Assembly: GCA_905233385.1 (NCBI GenBank)
Contig: CAJOEH010000001.1
Location: forward strand, 57,773 to 121,772
Source: an uncultured Oscillospiraceae bacterium
GTDB taxonomy: Bacteria; Bacillota; Clostridia; Oscillospirales; Oscillospiraceae
Length of the DNA: 64,000 nt
Reading direction: 5' to 3'
Each line of letters begins with the position of its first letter. Position 1 is the stretch's first letter. A program made the translations under genes and the position numbers. The notes beneath the pieces were generated by a model, which searched no databases, was not told the DNA's origin, and saw only the letters and a list, made by a program, of their open reading frames with translations. Shown here one piece after another: positions 25,038 to 32,809 of this stretch.

Positions 25038-26547
25038 CGGTTTCCCTCATCATGGTCAGTATGACCGCTTCCCAGCCGTAGTCGTCCTTCTCCTGTTCCG
25101 CGAGGCTGAGACGGTCAAACGGCACGAGCAGCGGGTGCAGCCGCTTCTCGTTGTCGCGCCGCTCGCCGTACTGCCAGCCGTTCAGATAATGGAAGCGGCA
25201 CCATCTGGCGTGCTCGATCCGCCGATAGCGGTCCTTCTCCTCCGGCGCGGCGTTCCGGTAGCGTTCGAGCAGCGTTTTGAGCGCCGACTCCGCGCCGTAC
25301 TTCTGCGCGAGCAGGCGCACTTTCATCAGCAGATGATCCGCCGCCGCAAGATTCGACCGTCTTGCGAAGTCGCTCAGTTCGTTCCATCCCGGCGCGACGG
25401 GATTGCCCTCCCGGTACCGTTCGTTCAGCTTGACCGCGAGCGTGGACAGCGAGGCGCGCATCACCAGCTCCGGCGTATACAGCTCGCTTGCCGCGCCGAA
25501 GCATTCCGCTCCGTCGACAGCGGCGGAAAGCCGCGCGTGGACCGCTCCCGTGACCGCGAAACAGCGGCGAAGCTGGGTCAGCGTCCGTCGGGTCTGCTCC
25601 TCGCTGCGCCCGCAGAAGACGATCCGGTCCGCGCTTTCCAGCAGGGCGGGATCCTCGTCCCAATGCGTCAGGAAGCGCAGTTCGTCTTTCCCGCCGAATT
25701 TCTGATCGACCTCCAGCACCTGCTCCATCTGCGGATGCCGCCGCAGGAAGTCGGAATAATCGCCCGCGCAGACGTAACGGACGTGCTGCGCCGGATCGAG
25801 GATATTGCGCAGCAGGCCGTACAGCAGTATCGCCTCCGCCCAGCGTCCGTCGCCGATCAGCAGGATTGTCTCCTGCGGCGAGCGGAGCGGAAAGCGGTTC
25901 CAATACACTCTCGCGCAGAGCTCCACGGGATCGAACCGCTGGCGGTGTTCGCTCAGACGTTCGGAGAAGCAGGCGCTTTTGCAGTAAACGCGCCCGTTTT
26001 CGACGCTGTTTGCGAGCCTTTCATTCTCCGTATCCCGCTCTGACACGCAGAACAGGCAGAAGTCGCCGTTCTTCTTCCGCCGGCAAAGCTCCTCCGCGCT
26101 GAGCGCAGACGCTCTGCCGACGCCGGGCTCGTCCTTCGTCAGTGCAAACAGCAGGACGCGCTTCGGGTCTTCCTTCGCCAGCGCCTCCGCAAGGCAGAGG
26201 CTCGCTTCGTTTTTCTCCGAAAAGACGTACCACGTCCTGCCGGAAAGCATCGACAGACGCAGCCGCTCCCACGCGGCCGTGCGCAGGTACGAGGCCAGAA
26301 AGCCGATCAACAAGCCCAACAGCCCGATGCTCATGATCTGGAACACCGCGCCGACAGCCTTGCCGGCGGCGGTGACGGGATAGCAGTCGCCGTAGCCGAC
26401 GGTCGTCAGCGTCGTCAGAAGATACCACAGTGCGGAAGGCACGGTGGTGATCGTCGCCGCCGGCGCGGAGGATTCCGCGAGCAGAAGCAGGGCAACCAGC
26501 AGAGCCAGCAGCGCGGGAAGCACCGCCCAAAGCCATTTTTTACGCAT
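25027..26547 (-). CDS. Two-helix K+ channel with Rossmann region and C-terminal RyR domain
   Basis: 506 residues from the ATG at 26547 (GGAGGG upstream; the frame is open to 26604 without support). TM1 is about residues 5-24, the pore helix and selectivity filter LTTVGYGD at 47-54, and TM2 at 64-86: a canonical Ion_trans_2 potassium channel. The cytoplasmic part (about 100-340) has two nucleotide-binding-like patches (TWYVFSEKNEASLCLAEAL and TILLIGDGRWAEAILLYGLL) resembling RCK/TrkA-N regions. The C-terminus (445-506; EHARWCRFHYLNGWQYG...RLHPLLVPFDRL) is a RyR-type domain. It overlaps the upstream gene by 8 bases and the TIR gene by 11. Ligand-gated K+ flux is the likely activity; the ligand is unknown. 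Confidence 0.85.
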   Translation of the reverse strand: MRKKWLWAVLPALLALLVALLLLAESSAPAATITTVPSALWYLLTTLTTVGYGDCYPVTAAGKAVGAVFQIMSIGLLGLLIGFLASYLRTAAWERLRLSMLSGRTWYVFSEKNEASLCLAEALAKEDPKRVLLFALTKDEPGVGRASALSAEELCRRKKNGDFCLFCVSERDTENERLANSVENGRVYCKSACFSERLSEHRQRFDPVELCARVYWNRFPLRSPQETILLIGDGRWAEAILLYGLLRNILDPAQHVRYVCAGDYSDFLRRHPQMEQVLEVDQKFGGKDELRFLTHWDEDPALLESADRIVFCGRSEEQTRRTLTQLRRCFAVTGAVHARLSAAVDGAECFGAASELYTPELVMRASLSTLAVKLNERYREGNPVAPGWNELSDFARRSNLAAADHLLMKVRLLAQKYGAESALKTLLERYRNAAPEEKDRYRRIEHARWCRFHYLNGWQYGERRDNEKRLHPLLVPFDRLSLAEQEKDDYGWEAVILTMMRETDEK

Positions 26548-28393
26548 CGTTGCCTCCCTCCTGCCGCGCCAGAGACAGCAGCATCCGCACGTTCTCGCGG
26601 TCATATTCCTTGTAATCCACCTTGCCGCCGGTGACCTCGTTTTCGCGCGCGGAAAGCGCGTCCAGCGCGTCCCAGTCGATCAGGCAGGCGTGCAGCCGCC
26701 GCGCCGGATCCTTGCCGATCTGCGGCGGCGTTTCGTTCTCGTTCAGCTTTTTCCGATACAGCTCGGCCCGTTCGCGCCAGACTTCCTCCGGCATCGGACG
26801 GTAGCCCATCGCGCAGTGGAAGGCGCACCAGCGCAGATGCTCGGTCTGCGCGAGGTTTTCCAGCACCGCCTCCGGCAGAGCCGTTTTGTTGTCGACCCCG
26901 GCGGAGCGCAGGAGCGCGTCCGCGAAGTCCGCACTTGCCCGGCAGCTCATGCGGCTGAAATAGTCGCACGCGGCCCAAAGCGCGGGCGCGTCGCTCTGCG
27001 GCGCGTTGTGATACGCGCAGTTGAGCTGCATCGCCCGTTCGTCCATGCGCTCGCCGCAGAGGATCTCCGCGGTCAGGAGCGGGACCGTCTCGGCAGGGCC
27101 GTTCCGGTCGGCGTTCCTGCGCAGACCGTCCGGGTTGCACTGCACGATCACCGCGCGGATCCCCAGCCGTTCAAACAGCGCGGCATACTCCACGGCGATC
27201 TCGGCAGTCTCTTTCGCGCCGCCCGCGCACACGGCGACGTAGCGAAGCGCCGCTTTCGTCCGTTCGATCTGCTCAAATATCTCGACGCTCCTTGCGTCCG
27301 CGTCGATAAACGTAAGGTTATACTGCTCCCGCAGCGCGGGGAAACGGCTGAAGAAGCTGCCCGCCTGTTTGGCGTAGTCCTTCGCGACGACCGTCGCGCG
27401 GAAGCGGCTTCCGGCGAACCGGCCGTTCATCACGAGCGCGCGCAGCGCGGCCTGTCCGGTCTTTCCGAAGCCGACGATCAGCGCCTCGAAGTCCTCCACC
27501 GCCCTGCCCTGGTCGTCAAAACGCATCGTGTCGCAGGGCGGGAACTCGCGGATCATCTGCCGCGCGAGCAGGGTCTCGCGCTCATAGGCCAGCACGCTGC
27601 CGTAGCCGTAGCGTCCGTCGGAAGCCTGGAGCGTTCCGCTGACGGATTCGTCGGGCAGGATCAGCGTCAGCACCGTCTGCTCCGGCCGGATCCCGCAGTC
27701 TTCCAGCGTCCGCAGCAGCGCGTGCGCAAAGCGAAGATTGGCGGAGGGATCCGCGTCCAGCGCGTAGACCGTCAGGCGGCGTTTTCCGGCGCGCAGGCCG
27801 ATGCGGCGCAGGAGTTCCTTCCCTGCCGACTTCGCCGCCTCATCCCGAAACAGCAGGCCGCCCATGCGCAGGATCTCCTGCTCCGACGCGGCGCCGCTGC
27901 CGGTGTCGATAAAGATCCGCTTCGTCCGTCCGGGGAGCTCTCCCGCGAAGCGCAGGGTCTCGTCGCTCACCCCGTAGATCAGGCTCAGATCGCCCCGGCG
28001 CGACAGCAGCAGATGCAGGGTGCGGATCAGCCGCGCGCCGATGGTGCCGACCACCGCGCTTGCGGTGCAGTACAGCGCGAGCAGATGCGTCAGATAGAGC
28101 GCGATCTGCATCCCCGGCTGCGCCAGGAGCGGCACGGCGGACACCGCGCTGATCTCGTTTCTGCCGAGGAACATGCAAAAAACGGAAAAGACCGTCCGCG
28201 CCGCCGCCTGCGGCAGCGTTTCGCACAGCTTGTAATAGCCGTAGCCGTACAGGAGCGTTCCCGCAAGCCCCGCCGCCAGCAGCAGGATCCCCGCGATCCG
28301 CGTCAAAAAGCGCGGCTGAAAGCCCAGCGACAGGAGCAGAAGCAGAAACAGCACCACCGCCGCAAGATAGACGAGAAGCAAAGACAGACTCAT
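26540..28393 (-). CDS. Membrane protein with Rossmann regions and C-terminal RyR domain
   Basis: 617 residues from the ATG at 28393 (GGAGG upstream). Hydrophobic segments are near residues 3-22, 32-50, 68-77 and 96-118, arranged somewhat like a channel, but there is no TVGYG filter. The cytoplasmic region has two TrkA-N-like patches (LSLIYGVSDETLRFAGEL; EALIVGFGKTGQAALRAL), and the last 100 residues (518-617) form a RyR-type domain (EHLRWCAFHCAMGY...RLHACLIDWDAL) with an insertion relative to the partner channel. It looks like a diverged paralogue of the following channel gene and may be a regulatory or non-conducting subunit. It is the first gene of the operon with the channel and the TIR protein. 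Confidence 0.8.
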   Translation of the reverse strand: MSLSLLLVYLAAVVLFLLLLLSLGFQPRFLTRIAGILLLAAGLAGTLLYGYGYYKLCETLPQAAARTVFSVFCMFLGRNEISAVSAVPLLAQPGMQIALYLTHLLALYCTASAVVGTIGARLIRTLHLLLSRRGDLSLIYGVSDETLRFAGELPGRTKRIFIDTGSGAASEQEILRMGGLLFRDEAAKSAGKELLRRIGLRAGKRRLTVYALDADPSANLRFAHALLRTLEDCGIRPEQTVLTLILPDESVSGTLQASDGRYGYGSVLAYERETLLARQMIREFPPCDTMRFDDQGRAVEDFEALIVGFGKTGQAALRALVMNGRFAGSRFRATVVAKDYAKQAGSFFSRFPALREQYNLTFIDADARSVEIFEQIERTKAALRYVAVCAGGAKETAEIAVEYAALFERLGIRAVIVQCNPDGLRRNADRNGPAETVPLLTAEILCGERMDERAMQLNCAYHNAPQSDAPALWAACDYFSRMSCRASADFADALLRSAGVDNKTALPEAVLENLAQTEHLRWCAFHCAMGYRPMPEEVWRERAELYRKKLNENETPPQIGKDPARRLHACLIDWDALDALSARENEVTGGKVDYKEYDRENVRMLLSLARQEGGNDA

Positions 28394-28423
28394 GGCAAAC
28401 CTCCGAATGATCGTTGAAGCCAA

Positions 28424-28456
28424 TGTGATATAATTATCTATGATAAATATATCACA
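28424..28456 (-). promoter_or_regulatory. Inverted repeat upstream of the RyR/channel/TIR operon
   Basis: A perfect 9-bp inverted repeat TGTGATATA (28424-28432) / TATATCACA (28448-28456) with a 15-base AT-rich gap lies 31 bases upstream of the first start codon. It covers where the promoter should be; a clean -35/-10 pair is not obvious. It is a candidate operator. Confidence 0.5.
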
Positions 28457-28480
28457 AACTGCGCCCAAGTTCAATCAACA

Positions 28481-28514
28481 AAAATGGAGCGATCCTGTCG
28501 GATCGCTCCATTTT
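28481..28514 (-). terminator. Terminator after the SLH mini-gene
   Basis: A perfect 15-bp stem (28481-28495 with 28500-28514, loop TGTC); on the minus strand it runs into TTTTTG. It closes the transcription unit of the FecCD-type importer. Confidence 0.85.
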
Positions 28515-28523
28515 CACTATTTC

Positions 28524-28697
28524 TCATTTCATCATCACGTTGCGGTAGAGGAAGGCGACGATCTGCGCTCTCGTGCAGACGGCGTCCGGGCTGAACGATG
28601 CCGCGCCGGTGCCGTTCGTGATCCCCCGCTCCACCGCCCAGAGGACGGCCTTGCGGAAGTAGTCGCCGTCTTTCACATCGGTGAACGGATTCTTCAT
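28524..28697 (-). CDS. 57-residue single SLH domain (remnant or mini-protein)
   Basis: A short frame starting NPFTDVKDGDYFRKAVLWAV and continuing with GITNGT...FSPDAVCTRAQIVAFLYRN. This is one complete SLH repeat almost identical in pattern to those in the large surface proteins at 44-64 kb. It has no signal peptide. It begins 10 bases after the ABC ATPase stop, with AAGGTG just upstream, and is followed by a strong terminator, so it is probably transcribed with the importer. It could be the leftover 3' end of a deleted surface protein captured downstream of the importer, or a genuine small protein. I favour a remnant. Confidence 0.6.
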   Translation of the reverse strand: MKNPFTDVKDGDYFRKAVLWAVERGITNGTGAASFSPDAVCTRAQIVAFLYRNVMMK

Positions 28698-28706
28698 AAG
28701 ATCACC

Positions 28707-29483
28707 TTATTCCAGCGGGATGCAGCACTTGACCGGCCCGCTTTCGGTTTCCATGGTCGCGATCTGTACGCGGAAGCGGTAGAGCTTCTCCACCAGTTCC
28801 GCGGTCAGGACGTCCTCCGTCCTGCCGAAGGCGGCGAGCCTGCCGTCCTGCAAGGTCAGCACGTGCCCGGCGTAGCGCAGAGCGTGATCGGGATGGTGGG
28901 TCGAGAGCAGGACGGTGTAGCCCTGTTCGGTCAGCTTTACGATGCTCTGCAGCACCCGCTGCTGATTGCCGTAGTCCAGATTGGCGGTCGGCTCGTCCAT
29001 GACGAGCAGCTTCGCGTCCTGCGCCAGGGCTCTCGCGAGCAGGACGAGCTGCTGTTCGCCGCCGGAGATCCGGTCGATCCGGCGCTCCGCCAGATCCTCG
29101 ATCCCCAGCTTCCGCAGGGCGTTCTCCGCGCGTTCGCGCTCCGCCCTGCCGGGGTATTGCAGCAGGCCGAGCTGCGCGGTCGTGCCCATCAGCACGGTCT
29201 CCAGCACGGTATAGGAGAAGGTCGGCGCGCTCGACTGCGGCACGTAGGCGGCGATCTTCGCCAGCTCCCGCGGCGCATACGCGCCGCGCGGTCTGCCGTT
29301 CAGCAGGATCTCGCCCTGACAGTCGCGCAGGAGGCCCAGCAGACAGCGGAACAGCGTGCTTTTGCCGACGCCGTTCGGTCCGAGCACCGCGACGAGCGCG
29401 CCGTCCGGCACCGAAAAGCTGAGGTCGTTCAGCACGCGGTGCGCGCCGTAAGAAAAGGACAGATTCTTGACTTCAACGGGCAT
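28707..29483 (-). CDS. FecCD-type ABC importer, ATP-binding protein
   Basis: 258 residues from the ATG at 29483 (GGGAGG upstream; a GTG three codons earlier is less likely). Walker A is GPNGVGKSTLF, the signature is ISGGEQQLVLLARAL, Walker B is LLVMDEPTANLDYG, and the switch histidine is in STHHPDHAL. The AYVPQSSAPTFSYTVLETVLMG stretch is typical of siderophore/cobalamin/heme importers. It overlaps the permease gene by 11 bases and works with it and the binding lipoprotein. The substrate cannot be read from the sequence. Confidence 0.92.
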   Translation of the reverse strand: MPVEVKNLSFSYGAHRVLNDLSFSVPDGALVAVLGPNGVGKSTLFRCLLGLLRDCQGEILLNGRPRGAYAPRELAKIAAYVPQSSAPTFSYTVLETVLMGTTAQLGLLQYPGRAERERAENALRKLGIEDLAERRIDRISGGEQQLVLLARALAQDAKLLVMDEPTANLDYGNQQRVLQSIVKLTEQGYTVLLSTHHPDHALRYAGHVLTLQDGRLAAFGRTEDVLTAELVEKLYRFRVQIATMETESGPVKCCIPLE

Positions 29484-30489
29484 GACGCGCACCTCCCCTC
29501 AGGATCAGCCACAGGAAGATCGGCGCGCCGACGAAGGCCGTCAGGATGCCGATGGGGATCTCCCCCGTCGTCACCGTGCGGGCGATATCGTCCGTCACCA
29601 GCAGGAAGGCGCCGCCGAAGACCGCCGAAGCAGGCAGGAGCCGGCGGTAATCGCTACCGAACAGCATCCGGCAGAAATGCGGGACGATCAGGCCGACCCA
29701 GCCGATCATGCCGGACACGGCGACCGCCGAGGCGGTCAGCAGGGTCGCGCAGACGATAACCGCCAGCCGCAGCGCCGTGGTGTTGACGCCCATGGTCTTC
29801 GCCTCGTCCTCGCCGACGGTCAGCAGATTGATCCGCCAGCGCAGGAGGAGCAGGGGCAGCAGCCCCAGAACGAACGGGATCGCAAGGAACAGCACGTCTT
29901 TCTGCTTGATCGACGCGAGGCTGCCCATCAGCCAGTAGGTGATCGCGGGAAGCTGCTCCTGCGTGTCCGCGACGAGCTTGACGAAGGACGTTCCCGCGGA
30001 AAACAACGAGGAAACCACCATACCGGCGAGGATCAGCGAAAGCGTTTCATTGGCGCGGCTGAACCGGCTGACGAGATACGACAGCAGCACCGCGGCGATG
30101 CCGAAGAGAAAGGCCGACAGCGTGATGCCGAAATAACCGAAGCCGAACAAGATCGCCATCGCCGCTCCGAACCCCGCCGCCGTCGAGGCGCCGAGGATAT
30201 CCGGCGAGACCATGGGATTGCGGAACATGCCCTGATAGGACGCGCCTGCGGACGAGAGCGCCGCGCCGACCATGACCGCCGCCGCGATGCGCGGCAGACG
30301 GATCTGGAACAGCACGTTGGAAGCGCCTTCGCGCACCGGCGCTTTGGACAGCCCGAGCAGGGACGCAAACTCCGAAAGCGTCAGACGGTAGCGTCCCAAA
30401 AACACGGAGCCGAGCAGTAAGGCCGCGAAGACCGCGGCGAGCGCGGCAAACCGAAGGCCGTACCGCGGTGTTTTTTCCAGGCGTTTCAT
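29473..30489 (-). CDS. FecCD-type ABC importer, permease
   Basis: 338 residues with about ten transmembrane helices. RLPRIAAAVMVGAALSSAG, QGMFRNPMVSPDILGASTAAG, and SGMIGWVGLIVPHFCRMLFGSDYR are hallmark stretches of the BtuC/FhuB/FecCD family; the last is near the coupling loop for the ATPase. It sits between the substrate-binding lipoprotein gene (48 bases upstream) and the ATPase gene (11-base overlap). Together they form an importer for an iron-siderophore, heme or corrinoid. Confidence 0.93.
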   Translation of the reverse strand: MKRLEKTPRYGLRFAALAAVFAALLLGSVFLGRYRLTLSEFASLLGLSKAPVREGASNVLFQIRLPRIAAAVMVGAALSSAGASYQGMFRNPMVSPDILGASTAAGFGAAMAILFGFGYFGITLSAFLFGIAAVLLSYLVSRFSRANETLSLILAGMVVSSLFSAGTSFVKLVADTQEQLPAITYWLMGSLASIKQKDVLFLAIPFVLGLLPLLLLRWRINLLTVGEDEAKTMGVNTTALRLAVIVCATLLTASAVAVSGMIGWVGLIVPHFCRMLFGSDYRRLLPASAVFGGAFLLVTDDIARTVTTGEIPIGILTAFVGAPIFLWLILRGGARHAR

Positions 30490-30537
30490 AGCGTCTGCAC
30501 CCTTTTGGTCCGGACGATCGAAAGAAATCGTTTCATA

Positions 30538-31638
30538 TCATTTCAAGGTCGAGCGGGAGAGCATCGCAGCCGCCTCTTCCGCGCTCAAATCATAATGCCA
30601 GAACAGCGCGTAGTATTCCTGCGCAATCTGTACCATATCGTAGTCGTAGAGTTCGGGATAGAGCAGGTTTCCCAGCCACCAGACGCCGAGGACACGGTTG
30701 ACCGACGGTGGCATAGACATCCAACTATACGGCGTATTCGGGATTTCGTAGTACGCACCGTTTTTGACCGCGCGCAGCTGCGCCCATTCGCCGTCTGCGA
30801 GCGTGTCGTAGGGGCCGTCCTTCGCCAGCAGGATCACGTCGGGATCGCAGACGTAAACCTGCTCGAGATCGACCTCCGTGCCGCCGTTTTTGTTGCTGAT
30901 CTCGTCGGATACGATCGCGTTCACTGCGCCGACCAGATCGATCACGTCCGCCTGACTGGAGCCTTTCGCGTTGCAGGCCAGGCCGGTCGGGCCGGTACCG
31001 AACATCACGGTCTTCCGGTCGCCGTCCGCGAGCTTTTCGCGGTTTTCTTCTGCCATTGCGAGCGTCTTTTCCACGAACGCGGCGCGTTCCTCTGCCTCCG
31101 CTTCCCTGCCGAGCAGTTTGCCCAGCGTGCGATAGGCGGCGGGCATCTCTTCGAGCGTGGCGCAAATGAACACGGTGGGGATCCCGGTCTGTTCCTGGAC
31201 CATATCCATATCCTCGCGTATGGTATCCTTCCGGTCACCGAGGTCGATGACGATCTGCGGCTGCGCCGCGATCAGCGCTTCCATATTCAGATTCGCCTTG
31301 CTGCCGTAGAACTGGCCGAAGGTGGGAAGATTCATCATTTCCTCCGGGAAAAACGGCTCCTGCTCCGCGGAAGGATCGGACGCGCGACCGACCAGCAGTT
31401 CCGGGCAGAGCGTCATCAGGATCATCTGCGCCACGGAGCCGCTGGGGGCAATTCTCGTGATTTCCGCCGGAACGGTGACGGTCCTTCCGGCGCTGTCTAA
31501 GAATTCGACCGTCCCGGCGCTGTCGGTCGAATCGCTATCCTGCGTCGTACCGCAGGCGGAGAAGGAAAACAGCAGCGCGGCGCACAGCAGCAGGCAGAGC
31601 ATTCGTTTCATAGGAAATCTCAAAAGTGTTGTTTTCAT
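30538..31638 (-). CDS. FecCD-type ABC importer, substrate-binding lipoprotein
   Basis: 366 residues with a signal peptide and Lipo-box FSAC. The mature part has the class III binding-protein pattern: EFLDSAGRTVTVPAEITRIAPSG at the start of the first lobe, LNMEALIAAQPQIVIDLGD, a long connecting helix (AAYRTLGKLLGREAEAEERA region), and a second lobe with VYVCDPDVILLA. I keep the ATG at 31638, which has AGAAAGGA nine bases upstream, rather than the ATG at 31611 that lacks one. It is the first gene of the importer operon. The ligand is not assignable, although the GTGPTGLACNAKG segment suggests a small subfamily. Confidence 0.9.
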   Translation of the reverse strand: MKTTLLRFPMKRMLCLLLCAALLFSFSACGTTQDSDSTDSAGTVEFLDSAGRTVTVPAEITRIAPSGSVAQMILMTLCPELLVGRASDPSAEQEPFFPEEMMNLPTFGQFYGSKANLNMEALIAAQPQIVIDLGDRKDTIREDMDMVQEQTGIPTVFICATLEEMPAAYRTLGKLLGREAEAEERAAFVEKTLAMAEENREKLADGDRKTVMFGTGPTGLACNAKGSSQADVIDLVGAVNAIVSDEISNKNGGTEVDLEQVYVCDPDVILLAKDGPYDTLADGEWAQLRAVKNGAYYEIPNTPYSWMSMPPSVNRVLGVWWLGNLLYPELYDYDMVQIAQEYYALFWHYDLSAEEAAAMLSRSTLK

Positions 31639-31713
31639 TTTCTGTATTCCTTTCTCGTCGATAGCATTGTTCTCTTTTGAGAATCACGCCTTTTCTTCAT
31701 TAATTATTAATAG

Positions 31714-31737
31714 AGCGCCTTGAAAGGTCAAGGCGCT
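31714..31737 (-). terminator. Hairpin between iclR-like gene and importer operon
   Basis: A perfect 10-bp stem (31714-31723 with 31728-31737, loop AAGG), followed on the minus strand by CTATTAATTAATTA. It is a plausible but weak terminator for the IclR gene. Confidence 0.5.
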
Positions 31738-31782
31738 TCGTTCTGCATTGTTGAATTGTCGTTTTGTATGATAGAATAATTC

Positions 31783-32553
31783 TCACGCGCGATAACCGAG
31801 CGACGCAGAGATCTGCCGCGCCGTATCGACCGTGCAGGCGATGGCCTCCTCGAACTCGCGGGAGTCGATGCGGCGGAACAGGCCGACCACGCCGACCGCG
31901 TAGCGCTGCGCCCCGTCGCGGTCGAACACCGGCGCGCAGACGGCGCGCAGACCGATCTTGTATTCGCCGTTTTCAATCGCGTAGCCGTTCTGCCGGATCA
32001 GCGTCAGGTGCTCGAGCAGCGCCTCCTCGTCTGTCAGCGTGTGCGGCGTGAAGGGCGGCATCCCCTGCGCGTGCAGGACCGAGCGCACCTCGGCGTCCGT
32101 GCAGGCGGCAAGATAGAGCTTGCCCTGCGCCGTCGCGTGGAGCGGCAGCCGCGTGCCGACCTCGGAGAGCACCTGCACGCCCGCGTGTCCAGCGAACTGC
32201 TCCAGGTTGATGATATGACCGTCCGCCAGATAGGTGATCACGGCGGTCGCGCCGGTCAGCTCCGTCAGGCGTTCCAGATAGGGCCGCGCCGCGCCGGAAA
32301 TATCCCACTGGGCCGACACCGCCCGCCCGCACTCGTAGAGCCGGACGCCGAGAAAATACTTCCCGTCCGGCTTCTGCTCGATATAGGAATAGCTGCGCAT
32401 ACTGGAAAGCAGCGTATAGACCGTGCTTTTCGGCAAGCCGGAGCGTTCAGTCAGCTCCGCCAGCGACATCGGCCTCCGCTGCTCCAGCAGAAGGTCGAGC
32501 AGCGCCATCGCCTTGCCGACCGAATGGATCGGCGCCTGCACCTGTGGATTCAT
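31783..32553 (-). CDS. IclR-family transcriptional regulator
   Basis: 256 residues. The N-terminal winged helix (VGKAMALLDLLLEQRRPMSLAELTERSGLPKSTVYTLLSSM) is followed by the IclR effector domain, with HATAQGKLYLAA and the C-terminal VGVVGLF. These proteins bind small metabolites and repress or activate neighbouring catabolic or transport genes. It is divergent from the ABC importer and cytidylyltransferase-like genes starting at 32810, with about 250 bases of shared upstream DNA, so that operon is the most likely target. GGGAGGTGA precedes the ATG. Confidence 0.9.
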   Translation of the reverse strand: MNPQVQAPIHSVGKAMALLDLLLEQRRPMSLAELTERSGLPKSTVYTLLSSMRSYSYIEQKPDGKYFLGVRLYECGRAVSAQWDISGAARPYLERLTELTGATAVITYLADGHIINLEQFAGHAGVQVLSEVGTRLPLHATAQGKLYLAACTDAEVRSVLHAQGMPPFTPHTLTDEEALLEHLTLIRQNGYAIENGEYKIGLRAVCAPVFDRDGAQRYAVGVVGLFRRIDSREFEEAIACTVDTARQISASLGYRA

Positions 32554-32570
32554 ACGATCACCTCCCTTCG

Positions 32571-32599
32571 ATCATACCACAGCCGACCGCCGGACGCAA
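32571..32599 (-). promoter_or_regulatory. Promoter of the iclR-like gene
   Basis: Minus strand: TTGCGT (32594-32599), 17-base spacer, TATGAT (32571-32576). Confidence 0.6.
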
Positions 32600-32681
32600 G
32601 CGTGATTTCATATAATCGAACACTAAACCCGGATCGTAGAACGAAGCCGGCGCCGCGCAGGCGGAGTTTTGCAGCGTTATG

Positions 32682-32694
32682 TTCAAATTTTGAA
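32682..32694. promoter_or_regulatory. Candidate operator palindrome upstream of the importer promoter
   Basis: TTCAAATTTTGAA, a 6-bp inverted repeat around one base, lies 30 bases upstream of the -35 of the importer operon. It may be an IclR site, but could be chance in AT-rich DNA. Confidence 0.3.
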
Positions 32695-32723
32695 ATATTG
32701 TAAAAAAATCGAACAAAAAGCAC

Positions 32724-32752
32724 TTGACAACCCAGTAGAATTTGAATACAAT
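32724..32752 (+). promoter_or_regulatory. Promoter of the ABC importer / cytidylyltransferase operon
   Basis: TTGACA (32724-32729), 17-base spacer, TACAAT (32747-32752), 57 bases before the first start codon. Confidence 0.85.
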
Positions 32753-32809
32753 ACCCCCATGCAGCGCAAATAATGAACAAATCTAAAAAAATATCAAAGG
32801 AGACCGACA

